A DNA stretch of 64,000 nt from Ornithodoros turicata (lineage: Eukaryota > Arthropoda > Arachnida > Ixodida > Argasidae). The notes below the pieces were generated by a model. That model was not told the DNA's origin and searched no databases. It saw nothing but the letters and a program-made list of their open reading frames with translations. The DNA is taken from contig NC_088209.1 of assembly GCF_037126465.1 (NCBI RefSeq), positions 21,767,146 through 21,831,145 on the forward strand, written 5' to 3'. Every line of letters starts with the position of its first letter. The first letter of the stretch is position 1. Made by a program: the position numbers and the translations under genes. This document shows positions 1 through 12,800 of the stretch, piece after piece.

Positions 1-975
1 TAGGATATCCGAATATCCGGTTTCGGACATATCCCAGACATCCATAGGACATCCTTGTGTTGGTGGGGTCGGTACTCATAAACTCACGATTCCGGATAGT
101 TTGAACTGTTAACGCCGAGAATGTGTTGTGATGAATGATTTAAGCGATATACTCTACACAGGCTCGTGCCTCATCTCTTTGGTCTCTATCGGCTTATTCG
201 CTTTGCGTCGGTCTTCTGCATTTTGAATTGTAATGCCGTACCGTCTCCTTGACGTGTTGATCTAAACAAACGCGATGGACAGCTTCACTATCATCGCACT
301 CCATCACGACACTTTGGGAATATGCTCGCTGAGAGAGCCGGGGGAGCGATTATACTGCCTGGTTGTTTCTCCTTCGTACACTGCACCTGTGCACGTGAAA
401 GCACGCTTCCCACGACTCCTATTCCCAGGAGTCGCTACCGCCGAACACACGCTTTGTCTGTCTTCATTTCCTATCTGCACAACATGCCAGACTGCACTAA
501 AATGCCTTCCATAAAGGAAGGACGACATGCGACATCAATGCAGCAGTGTAACGTGGCGCATTGATGTAATAAAATTACTTGCACAGTGTCACTTGCGGTC
601 TTTGCAGGACACATTCTACTTGTTAGCATTCTGCAGCGTATTCATGAACGCGTTTTCATTTCGCAATACGTAAATGAATACGCGATAATTGCAATACGTC
701 ACGCGACAACCATGATGATGAGCGACGCTACAGTGAGATAAATACGTACGTATTTTGTGTGAATCCGACGAGCTTCTTTTTATTGCGTGCTGGTGTCGAG
801 TTAAGAGCAGGTCAACACGGATGAAGCGCACAATTCACTGACTCCATCCAAACATAATGCAGTACGGACCTCTGCCTCCTGTTTGCGGGAAACCACTTTT
901 TTTTTTCTCGTCACATTTAATCCTTGTGCCGCCATTTTTAATAATTGGACCGTATATTTTAATCAGACATAGGAT
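1..975. other. No gene recognised
   Basis: The start has short tatccgaatatccgg and ggacat repeats; 695-735 has a fragment of the gtcgcgagacaac-type repeat. No open frame has coding character. It may be opsin 5' intron if the start exon lies upstream. Confidence 0.4.
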
Positions 976-988
976 ACACAATACGCAC

Positions 989-1240
989 CAGCTCCCGCGG
1001 CTCAGTGGTTAGCGTGCTAGCCATGTCACGTCGAGACTGGGAGGTACCCGGGTTCGAATCCCGGTGCCGGCTGTGGTGTTTGGGGTTTTTCCTGGGTTTT
1101 CCTCAGACGCTTTCAGACATATGTCGGCACAGTTCCCCTAGAAATCGGCCCAGGACGCACATTTCCCCAGGGCGTCAGTCGTGACGTTGCCCACATACGT
1201 GAGGCCGACAACGGCAAGCCCTTTCACCACCACCACCACA
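989..1240 (+). mobile_element. tRNA-derived SINE (Ruka-like, type B)
   Basis: The head has an A box (ggctcagtggttagc) and a B box (ggttcgaatcc). The body has ttttcctcagacgctttcag and cggcccaggacgca, and the tail ends in ccaccaccacc. Possible 7-bp flanking repeats cacaata lie near 977 and 1237. Resembles the tick SINE Ruka from family knowledge. Confidence 0.8.
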
Positions 1241-1244
1241 ATAT

Positions 1245-2685
1245 TCACAATCACAATACAATCACAATACAATTATGATTCGCGATAAAAAGATTAAAGC
1301 ACTGAAACTACCGTTTATTAACGTACAAGCTTTCTTGCGGTATTCTGCATTTCGTCAGTTGCCCGACAACAACAATTACTACATGTATGACGATGGGATG
1401 AGGAGGATCACCGCAGCAATTGCGGTACCATATCTCAGTGCATGTGGGTTAATATATGAGCGGGATGACGATGAAAAATATGAGGCATACACACTCGCAC
1501 ACACACACGACACACGCAAATGAGATATCACACACGCGGGTGCGTCGTAACTGATGGGGATAGGAGTTCATCCGGTCGACTACCGGAGATGTAGTGCTGT
1601 GAAGATCACATCTCCGCATTCATGGCAAAAGCTCTGAGGTCAGAGGTCAGTTGCCCGACGAAACGCAGACTACTGCGAGAAAGCTTGTACATTAATGTAG
1701 TGGTAATATGTGTAGTAGAAGTTTCAGCGTTTTAATCTTTTTTTATCGCTTGCGTTGCCCACACTTGACAAAGTTTCTACATTAATCGATTGCTACTCTG
1801 ATCATTATAATATGACTTCTTTTCTTAGGCGTTGTAGATTTTAAATAAAAAAGCTAGAGAGCAATACAGCACAGATCAGTTTTTTGGCAAAGGAATCGTA
1901 CGGCTAGGCGAACATTCTGTCGGAGAGGATATGCAAATACTATAGATGACTAAATACATGGAATACATTAACCAACTTTTTAATGAGTTTTTCTGGAAAT
2001 GTGATACAGCATAATTGGAGCCAGTCAGCCATCCCACTAAAAAACAAAAGAAAAAAGGGAACACCAAACGAATCGTGCGCGAACTTCGAGTTATCCACCG
2101 GCGATTATTCCTATGCAAATGTGCTGAAATTGAAACCACACTCTTCAGAATAGGAAGAAAGAACTTGACCATCGCCTCCCGAAGCTTATACGGGCCGCAC
2201 CTAATCCAATCTGTTCTTGATGCAAGTAGCTCTCTGATGTGGAGTGAACATTGTTCGCCCAGCGGTCGGGACGCGTTTGGTTTTTAAGTTTCGCCTAATT
2301 TGCATAGCAAAATTTGCCCAAAGTACGTGCACGTTTAAAGAGTAAAAAAAAAGGGTGACTTTGAATAGTGCCTGACACGAATTCTGCTTTCTCACGTTTC
2401 AAAATATCCGAATTCGAAAGTTAATTAATAGTAGTATACTTTCTCCTACGAATTGTCCGCTCGCTTGCAAAAGTCACTTGCAACAACCGCGTCTGTGCTG
2501 TATTGCACTCGTAGCTTTTTTTTATAAAAAAAAAACTAACACTTAAAGAGACTCTACATACAGGGTGCTTTACTTAACGGGTCACAAAGTATATTTAAAA
2601 AAAATTGCTTGTCTGAAAATTATGGGGATTACGGTGTTTATCGTCGACGAACTTTTGCCATGTCTTATACGAGCACTTTGATACA
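1245..2685. other. Non-coding, AT-rich in places
   Basis: Short open frames only. No recognisable exon, although the missing opsin start exon was looked for here. Confidence 0.4.
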
Positions 2686-2689
2686 TTTT

Positions 2690-3405
2690 CGAAACTGAAT
2701 TCTCTGAATTGGACTTCGAAATTTGCCAAACCACTGTCACCTATTCTTGCCGCATATATTCTTGCCGCTAATACGCATGACGGGTTTACCACCCTCCATC
2801 TCAAAATAGGTTCCCTACTACAACGGTTTATAGCTGACCCAACGGTCGACCCAACGCTGTCATACCGGCTGCCTGCAAAGCTTCCTCGTCCCCTGAAGTC
2901 GCTCATCCACAGGCTACGCCTGAACGTGGCCTTCACTCTGTTCTGTCGCTACCAGCTAGGCTGCGAGGCTAGCCCTATTCGCAACGAGTGTGGCGTACTT
3001 GCCAACGTAGAGCACATACCCCTCCGCTGTCGGACTTATATGAAGGAGACGTGTACGATGCAATCACAGCTTGTCACCCTTGGCAGCCGCTCCATCAACT
3101 TGTCGTGCATCCTCGGCCCCTGGGACACCGCGGCCCACTCCAGGACGGCCTTACATCATAATTTCTTTCTTTCCTTTTCTTCTTCTTCTTTTTTTTTTTT
3201 ACGACTGGCCTAAAGGACTCATTGTGCCCCTGACAACCCCTGGGACATGCCCACCATCACCATCAGGATCGCCATCGCCACTCCGATCATCACCGTCATC
3301 TCTCATCATCGTCATCACTCATACTAGACCACCTAGCTATGGGGTAGCGTTCCACTCCTAAAGAGGAAAACATCCCCACTTCATCGTCACAATATGATTG
3401 TTGTT
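2690..3405 (+). mobile_element. 3' end of a non-LTR retrotransposon (LINE)
   Basis: The plus-strand reading at about 2770-3160 has RLRLNVAFTLFCRYQLGC, then an ECG...H...RC Cys/His knuckle, the usual end of a LINE ORF2. A Thr/Ser-rich 3' region follows with CATCATC-type repeats, agctatggggtagcgttcca, and a GTT microsatellite tail ending near 3418. Only the truncated 3' end is present. The same 3' end occurs inverted at 10548-10672. Confidence 0.6.
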
Positions 3406-3718
3406 GTTGTTGTTATAGCTGAAAAAAAAGTAAGAAAAATTAATAATAATAACGTAGACCTTGGCTTTGCATATTTTGCTGTTCAATTCAGAAAATTCAA
3501 TTTCACACGCAACTGAAACTTGATCAAAGTGCTCGCATGCCACAGGAAAAAAGTCGCCGATGATCAACGTCCTTGGCCCTGTAACTTTTAGTAGGTATTT
3601 AAATATATTTTTTTCGACACGTTCTGCTAAACAGTAAACACCCTGTGTGTTAGTATACGAATAATTACATATTGATATTTCTGCACATATTGGTCACTAT
3701 TCCCTCCCTGTTTTTCAG

Positions 3719-3881
3719 GAACGATTGGAAGTCTCCTCAACTCCGTTCTGCTGGCCATGTACATTCGCATGGGTTCGTCCCTGAATCCGACCAGCCTTCT
3801 CCTGATCAACTTACTCATCTCTGACTTGGGCATCCTCCTCTTCGGTTTCCCTTTCTCTGCTTCCTCCAGCTTCCACGGAAG
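3719..3881 (+). CDS. RRH: Opsin exon a (TM1-TM2), GC donor
   Basis: The acceptor is a pyrimidine-rich tract ending tttttcag at 3711-3718. The first two bases complete a split Gly codon. The exon encodes TM1 and TM2 with IRMGSSLNPT and LINLLISDLG, equivalent to the opsin loop 1 and TM2. It ends with AG of a split Ser codon and is followed by gcaagc at 3882-3887, a GC-type donor. Using that donor gives HGSW across the junction, as in vertebrate peropsins. No GT donor nearby keeps this frame and alignment. Confidence 0.85.
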
Positions 3882-6800
3882 GCAAGCCTATCCTCCCTTC
3901 GTATGTCCGGGTATCAGCACAGATAAGCTCAACCTGCTTCCTTGTACGAAAGCTATCCCCTTGTTGCCGTATGTTCATACTAGACAGGTTCTTCTCCCTG
4001 AATATAACATCAGTGCATCGCATGTTTTCCTACATTGTACCTGCCATGTTACGGATGCACAGCGCGGTATGGAATCGAATCAGGCGCCTTCCCGGAAAGC
4101 AATGCATTATACATTGCACGGCCTGCGTCGTCATAGGTAACAGACATATAGGAACTCGCACATGAGGAGGCCGTTTTTGCGACATGCGTGGAGCACGTTC
4201 TGAAAAACCACGATTAGTATCAGTGGTGCTTCAGGTATTTCCGCCGCCGATATTTCAAGCTGAGGCCGTTCTCGTGTACACTGTTTTCTCGTGGACGCCG
4301 CCATGTTGAAAACATAGCGCCGTCTAGCCTAGACAGCGCGTTGAAAACACCGCACAAGCAGTTGAAGCTCAAGCCAGAGAGGAGGAGATACCGTCTCCCT
4401 GCCAGCCTCAAACCTACACTCCTAAAAATAAACTTCACCACATAGCACGCTCCTAGCCAACCATCAACAACAAGCTCCTACAACAGCACGCTCCTATAGG
4501 CCAACAACAGCAAGCCGGTTTACGCCACCACCACCACCACCATTATTTTTAAGAGTATAGGGTTTTTACAGCCAGCACAAGCCAGATATGGGGAAAGCGA
4601 TACCAGGAAGGAAGCACACGGCCCGTGTGCTTTCCTTCTCTCTGGCTTGTGTGGTAAACTGTTGTCGACGTGTTGTCCCCCGATTGTTTTCCCCGATTTT
4701 CCCCGATGTCCCCTGATTTTTGCCCCCCCCCCCCGCCCCCTGCGATTTTCAATATGGTGGAGTCCACGCCAAAACACTGTATACGTTACAACAGTTTTCG
4801 TCGGCGAAGGTGAGAGGGCAAAATTGGGAGAAGTCACGTGACGTATCTGCCCAGTCACGAGGCAGCAATGAAAAGGGGGGGGGGGTGTACTCCTGGACCA
4901 CCACGTGTCTTCGCATGGGTGCATTGAAGAAACCACGTGCGCCTCGTAACCTTGAGGTGTTTGCTGTTTCCCCCTTTTATTTGAGAGAAGGACCAATGAT
5001 GTAGCTCAACGGACAATAGGGGAGAGCGGGAAACTGGGGAGCAGCGCAGAGAGCTTATAACTACATTTTTTATTCTTTCGTTTCCAATATGAGATGGCGG
5101 TGACTCCGAATAAAAAGCTACCAGCATATAGCTTAACAACTCCGGGAACCGCAAAAAAAGAAAAAAAAGAAAGAGAAAGAGAAAGAAAAGGAAAGCAAAA
5201 GTGGATGTACGTAGCAGGAGCAACGCCAATAAATCTTACAGATCACTAACAAGAGCCCCCCCACAACGAGCATACATTACAATCGTAAAACGATGGACAT
5301 GATTCACAACATCGCATGTATGTAAACTGAAATAACAGGATTAAAATAGTATAAAGAAAGGGAAAAGGCATAGCGTATTAACAACAACCCGTGAAATACA
5401 GCCGGGTCGCGCCCTGAGGCAACACCTCCCAGATAGCAGAAAGCATGCGCCCGAGTACGCTTTTGCGTGCATACTGAGCATGCTTTGCGAGCTGCTTGGA
5501 GCTTTTCACTTGTTCGCTCTTTCAATGACGTCATAGCTGCATCGCAGGTTGTAATAGCAGGCCTTCCTGTGTGACGTACGACGCAGGCTAATAGGCGACC
5601 TGCACCCATACGTTGTCGATTACGTTTCGCCGCCGCCGTGATGCTGGTGGGCACCTGTCAAACTTATCAGCCTTTTCGGCCTATCAGCAGACGCGTTTTT
5701 CCGGCTTCTTGCCCACCACAGCAAAATATAACCTCGAACCGGTCTTCTCGTGACGTCACATGTTTGTAAACAGAGGGTCGTCTATACTACCTAGGAGGAG
5801 TTGCCTGAGACCTCTGGTTCAATCTGCTTTCACCGGATTGCGGGATCTTCAACTGTTCGACATAATTAGGATCAGTCGTGGGTGAATTACTTCAAGTACG
5901 TGCGCGCCCCCCCCCCAGCCCACACACACACACTCACACCCACAGACAGACACACACACTCTCTCTCTCACACACACACAAACACGAACGCAAATTTTTA
6001 GACGTGGCTCCGCAGCCTCTATTCTGACGCATTGTTAATAATAATAATAATAATAATAATAATTGGGTGTTTACGTCGCGAGACAACTGAGATCATGAGC
6101 GACGCCACAGCGGTTTGTGCCACGTAGTTTCGAGTAACGCACTCCTCTGAGACGGTAAAAGTACAAGTATGGATTGAGGTAATTGAAATAGACGTAAGGC
6201 GTGCCAGCATATTTGTGTGCCGATACGCTGCTCGTGCCGCAGGGACTGCGGATAACTTCGACCACCTGGGTTCCTCTTGACGTACGGTATTGATGTAATG
6301 CGTGAATTGATTCCTTCCCTGCAGTTGGCTATTTGAAGACTGGGGCTGCCAGCTGTACGCCTTCCTGGGTTTCCTCTTCGGTTCTGCACACATTGGCACG
6401 CTGACGTTTCTCGCACTAGATCGATATCTTGCCACCTGCCGCGTTGAGTTTCGTAAGTTCAACTCATTCAGGGTGTTCACTTGGGCAACTGTCTTCTACA
6501 TACTACATGCCTGCATATACTGAGGCAGATCCTGCCGTGTGGGGGGCTCCAGTTTCCCTAAGGTCGACGGAACCACCACATGCCGGCGAGCACTTAAACC
6601 GGTGGCAATAGCCAGCTTTAGTGCATGATATACGTTATCGCACGCGCAAAACGTAAGGAGAGCTTCACGCACTGCTACAGAACCACGCACGCTATCACTT
6701 ACGTACGCAAAGGTACGTTCGATGCACTAATGGCGAGTTCGGGTGGTCATTTCGTGGCAACTTTTTTTGCCAAATCTCGACCAGTCATGTTCGCTTGGCC

Positions 6801-9800
6801 AAAGTGAAGCAATCTCGTGTGTTCGCGTGGCGCTTTCCGAGCGCGAGAAATTTGCATGCTAGCACTATTTTCGCCTGGTCTCGAAACGATCGAGCAACGG
6901 GCCGCCCGACTACATCCATTGTCGTCACATCCGCACCGCATCGGTGGCGAGTGCCTTCATTGGCCCACACGTCGAAGTTCACGTGGTTTAGCAGACGACG
7001 GAGCCCGAAGACTGGCGACAGCGGTGCCCATGGCGTGATCCAAGTGACCAAAACCGCTAGATCCCTGGAACCCATGTTCGTGTGGCAAAGGCCACGTGAT
7101 CCAGCTCGAGCGCCGACCTAACAATTTCCGGGCTGACCAACCGGATCCGCCATGAGACTCTCTATTATCGCAAAGACGTCGCATTAGTTAGTGTTGATAA
7201 TTTCTCTGTCAGTGCCGTATCATGTTGTCTCCGAATGACAGACGCCACCGCACATGGTCTCGATGTGCGTGTGTGAGGACGACGCCTGCGTCCTGACGGA
7301 CACTGAGGCAACCACATCGAGATAACCATCACGATTCTGGAAAACATAGAGTTAATATAGGAAGACTCTACAGAACGTACTTGGCGCGCCGTCAATGGGA
7401 TTCTCCTATCCCCGAGCGTGACCGCTCGGGCGCAGCCATCCGTTGGTCATGGACAGGGTTAGTGGACGAATTTCAGCCCCCTAACTACAGCGGAGCTGCT
7501 CCGTTTGTTGCCAACCCTGTGCAGTCACGTGGGATTACAAACGGGGGAACGAGCCGATGGAGGGAACGACGTCCAACGACATACGAATCTTCGGGATACG
7601 TGCAGAATTGAGTAATGCTATCGGAATCACAAGGTAAACGTTGTCATATCAAACGTGAACCATATCTTACCTATGAGATTACCTGCCACACCGCCAACCC
7701 TTCGCTTTCCACCGACACGGATGAAGACGTTTACCGCCTATGACGTGTTGAAGTGGCGTTTGTATGCCTTTGCGAGCGAAATCAATAAATCGTTATCCAT
7801 CGTAACGAATGTATGCATGCATTTCCGAAGGCAACTTTATTCCAAAAATGAATGCACACAGTAAACCGCCATTTTCATGCTGCTCTGCGAACCAACGGGA
7901 ATCGGAAATAACAAAAACGAAACCAACCGCCATTCCATGCTCTGGTCTGTCAAGTTTCGTGATAATAAAGTTACGAACGAACGACAGCACACAAGCAAGT
8001 GATGTAGTGGGAAAATATTCACTGCTTATTTGTTTAACGAATACACATGAAATACGCACATTGCACGCCGAATTTAGATAGCAAGTGATGAATTTAGGAA
8101 AACGAGTACGTCAAGTTTAGCGGAATGAAGCAGCCAACGGAAAGCAACGCCTTCCATGGCCAACCACGTATGGCAGCTCCCGTGTGGTCACGCTTTTTTG
8201 AGCGAGTCCGACCCCCCTGCTGGAAAACTGGTGTAGCAAAAGTGCACGTGTGACGCCCATGTATTTAGGGATGCTTGAGCAGGCATGTAGTAATATATGG
8301 TGTCATATGTCTATTCAGAGTATTCACAGAGCATTCAGCGTGTTCCTACGCACACTAAACCTTGTCTGTGTGTTATGTTCCTACAAGAAAATTGTGCTTC
8401 TGTTATCTGTCTCATCTTATCTTGTTTTCAGGCGGGAAGCTGACATACAAGCGGTACTTGCAACTCATTCTGACAGTGTGGTGTTACTCGATCTTTTGGG
8501 CCGCCATGCCTCTTCTAGGTTGGGGAAGGTTAGTACATTGGGTTTCTGTTCAATGATAAGTCACTTGTTCATGGTTTTCGAAGTTCGCGACGGGCATTTA
8601 GGATCCACGAAATATAATGCAGCCATAACGCGTATGGTAACTATTTCTATTATTATTATTATTATAAATTGGGGCTTTACGTCACGAGACAACTGTGATC
8701 CTAACTAGTATTTGTGATAGCTCAAGTTGCTGTGAGCGTATGTTCCGAATGTAATACAGTGCGTTTATTTATTTATCCGTTCGTTATTTATTTTTGTGGT
8801 GGTGCCGTTAAACAACGCAGTGTAGTCTACTGAATGCTGCACCAGTAAGCAAATACAAAGGTTAGCAAAAAAAAAAAAAAAAAGAAAATAAAAGAAAAAT
8901 GCATGTAAGGAAACACAATAGAAAGAGAAAGACAAACAAGATGCTGGAAACGAATGCAGAAAAATAAAATCATCTAACAATGGACCTTTTCCGACTAAAG
9001 TACGGTTCACATTATTGCCTTCCAATGATTCTGGCGTGCGTATGCGTTGACATTCTTCTTCTTCTTCTTTTACCTGGAGCGTGGCCTATGATACACGGGG
9101 CGATGCACAGTTTGGTTGACACTGCACTTCGCACGCGCATGCATTGGAAAGAATGGACCCTTTTCACAACGCTTCTTCGCATGCTCTGTGACCAGGGGTG
9201 GCACTCCATGTATTGCTCCGTAGACGAAAGCGTGCTGGGCGAATGCAATGCATCCTGGACAGGTCCTGGTCGCACGTCACAGTAAATGTCAAGGCGCACG
9301 TGACCTTAAAGATGGCGGCGCCCGTGATCTGCGGCCAAACCGTTTGTAAACAATGCGGTTGTTGTTTCTGCGCGACGTTTTGGATGTCTTTTTATCACTA
9401 AAATTATTTTTATCCGATAATCTCGCAGTAAAATGCGCAGTTTTGCACATAAGGCCTCGTACTGTTGACGACTTCCAAAGATGTGATGACGACCGCCCGT
9501 TAGGACTCACCGAGCCGATGCGATGTACTTAAACTAAGGAGATATGGGGTACCATGTTGCGGAAGAAGCACCGCATGGTTTACGCTGGCAAAATATGTTA
9601 ATCTCTTGGCTTTATGACGGCGGAGATATGTCGGTAAGCGGCAAAACTACATGTAAACAAAGTCACATGACCTCAAAATGACGTTTTCTGTGACGTGCGA
9701 CCAGGACAAGATGGCAGTATTGCCAAAGGCACCCGCTTGAGGGTAGTTACAACAATGGCGGGTTTGTGTCACCCCTGTGTCTGTGACCCTGACGGCGCCG

Positions 9801-12800
9801 AAGAAGGTTCCCTACATATTCAATAGATGGCGCCGGCTAGGCTTTTGGCCCGCGCCGATCGTGTTTCGCTGGACAGCCGCTAGAATACGACGCGAGTGTG
9901 AAAAAGGTCCATTAGTAGTGGAACCGGTCCTCAGCATACGCAGCCACGTGCAGGCGGCTGCCATGTTAGTTTGGGGAACATAATCGGTTTCAAGGTTACG
10001 TGGATGTTTGAAGCCGATACTTCACTATAGTGCGCCTTCACTATTTCAGCGTCCTTGCTTTTTTTTCTGCTACTTTCCCACACGACGTGCCAGTTCGAAA
10101 AGCGTCGCCATATTTGTTTGGGGGTAAAATACGACGTTCGATACACCGCCGCCAGGGGCGACGCGAACATGGAAACGGTCTATTCCCTGTTCGCACGTGC
10201 GTGCGACCTTGAAGGCGCCGCGGAACGCTCTCTTTCAACTTGACGACTGAGACAGCGCGGAGCACCTGTCGCGTTGCATGCTCAGGAAAGCGCATGCGCA
10301 GCTCCAAGATCTGATTTGTGATTGGGTCCAATGTACGCGTGCGCTCGTTTCGGCGCGTCGTCGGATCCGACGCGATCGAAACAAAGGTCCATTGTAAAAA
10401 GTGCGAGACAGCCTTCCAGCGGCAGTCCAAACCCAAGCCGAAGCTAAACAAATGATGTCACGTGCTTTCTTGCGATTTCTCACATTCAATTTGAAGAAAT
10501 TCAAAATCATAAAAATCAAAAAGAACGCAAAATATTCCAATTGAATTCCCAACAACAACGACGACGACGATTATCTTTTGACGATGAAGTGGGCATGTTT
10601 TTCGCTCTAGGAGTGGAACGCCATAGCTAGGGGGTCTAATATAATGATGACGATGATGAGAGATGACGATGTTGAATTCCCAGTCGATTTTATTTGTGAT
10701 TGAATTTTCGCTCTGCTTGCCGTGCCGTCATTGTTAGAAGCCTCCGGTTTCTGTTCTGCCAAGCCACCACCCGCTTCAGAGAAAACTTGTTGTTTACCGA
10801 TTGGAATGTGGCCGTCGTTGAAAAACCGAGACAGCGGAGGAAATGAACTCTGTTCGTCTGCTTGTGTTCCAGCATCGGAACAGTTATTTTCCATCTTGCT
10901 TTTTTTGCCTTTTTATCTAATCTCAAAAGAGTGCACCACTGAAACCGGACGTATAGCATGGTTGTTCGTGTTTCTTGTCTGTAACAAAAAGTACAACGCT
11001 CTCCCAGATCAAAATTTCCACGAATGCAACTCTAGTCTCAAGGTCAATCGGCAGCTTCAGATTGTCCCTTCAGAGAGGAGCAGTAGAAAATTCAATAAAG
11101 AAAAGAAAGAGAGAGAGAGAGAGAGAAAAACGAACGCGAGAAGTTTCCGATTGTAGTGGACCGTTCGATCACTCCATAAAATTTGCAAACGAGAAATCTA
11201 GTCAGTATATATCTGGAGCGTGCACGGCCAACACCTCCCACGTGCTGTTTTCGTGCAGGTGACGTCACGCGTCACGTGGTTCGTGTCGCCATGCGACGAC
11301 ACATGTCAGCGATGTAAAGGCTTCCAAGCAGCACAATGTACTGAAAGTCGAGTGCAGTAGGGGTGGACGGTATGTGTCTTATCGATGTGCCTTAGTTTCA
11401 CGAGCCCGTTCAAGGTCTTCCACCAACCCGTCCACCCCTATTGCACCCGACTTGCAGTACATTTTGCTGCTTGGGCTGGTTTTACAGTCCGACGGAGCCG
11501 GGCGGGACGACGCGCGGCGGGTCGCAGCGCTGCACCGACGGCCGTCGTCCAACGAGCAGAGCGTCTTCGATACACGATCGGCCTAATCGCGAACAACGAA
11601 CGGCGTCTCCAGCGCGGAAAAGAAATGCGATACTCTGACCCCTACTTAGTGACTCTATACTCCCCATCTCCGGGGGGGGGGGCAAAAGATCACAGAATGG
11701 CCAAACTCTCCTCATAGACGGCTCTGGGCAAAACGGGGGCGTGGCGAACTGTGGCGGGCCGCGCGGAACGCGGGCGGCGACTGACGAAACTTTGGGTCGA
11801 ACTATAAACCAGCCTTAAAGGAACAACGTGGTGACCGTTAGCATCGTTCGAAATCCCGCCTCGTCTGCCAAGCTGTCCACCAGGAGTCACCATGCAAAAT
11901 AGTTTCGCTGTGCTTGATGCGTTACTGCTGTGCAATCGAACTTACAAAAAAAAAAAAAAAAGGAAAAGGAAAGAACAGTCGGGGAAAGCAGCCCCGGACG
12001 GCCGACACGATTCTCACGTGACATGGAGAAGTCTCCGTGCCTCGTTTCTTTGTGTTTTCGTCTTAGCTCACGCGCCCCCTTATACACGCTTGAGCTGTCC
12101 CGCTGTACGTCACTGGTCACGTGAGGGGAGTAGCATACGTCACTACGTCCTCTCGTTCTGCGATGCGCTCTTTTCACGAGGAGAAGGATTTTTGAAAGTG
12201 TGGGGAACAGAGCCCCCCGCGCTCACTCTGTAGGTCACCTGAGCTCATCGTTCTTACGCAGGAACCCATTTTATTTGTTGGAGAACACTCCACACAGAAA
12301 AACGAAAAAAAAAAAAAAAATGGCGGGTCACCTCAGTGCTCCCTTCGCAGACAAATTTGTCATATGGAAAGAGCTCCACAGTCTCTCGCAGATTTGAGAA
12401 ACCTTCTCCAGGCGTTTAATTATAGCGCCGTAGTAACTAAATCCGTGTTAACGGATTGCCCCGGTAAAATATATTGTGTGGTTGCTCCTGAGACGCGCTG
12501 CCCAGAATATTATAACGATTTTAAGCAACCTCCTAATACCCCTGTCACACGGGATGATTCAGTCATCATTTAGTCATTTTCGTGTAGTGCACTAAAACCA
12601 GCGAATGTCACTTTCACTACGTGCTTGCTACACGGCTTAAAGCGTCACTTATGTAGTGACGACAATTATGATAGATAAGAATAAACGGCCGCAAAATGTT
12701 TAGGCGTGCGCCACAATACTTCATCAGAATGTTTTTCTTTGATTTAGAAACACCTTCTGCGAATCTTCTTCCAACATTAAACAAATTGGCCTCAAACATG

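Noticed and set aside
1000..1075. tRNA gene
   Set aside because: A and B boxes are present, but the acceptor stem does not pair and the sequence continues into a SINE body. The same holds at 28975, 30245, 40830 and 43897.
1..3700. Opsin start exon
   Set aside because: Scanned for a Met followed by a short extracellular segment and a donor that splits Gly after G; no candidate had opsin character.
4520..4996. Long minus-strand open frame (158 codons)
   Set aside because: It runs through polyC/polyG and repeat sequence, has no motif, and overlaps equally open frames on the other strand.
6785..7184. Overlapping open frames on both strands
   Set aside because: CG-rich sequence gives chance open frames in several frames; no family motif or start context distinguishes one.
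10041..10451. Minus-strand 136-codon open frame
   Set aside because: Lies inside inverted-repeat element sequence (8978-10392); Arg-rich composition and no recognisable domain.
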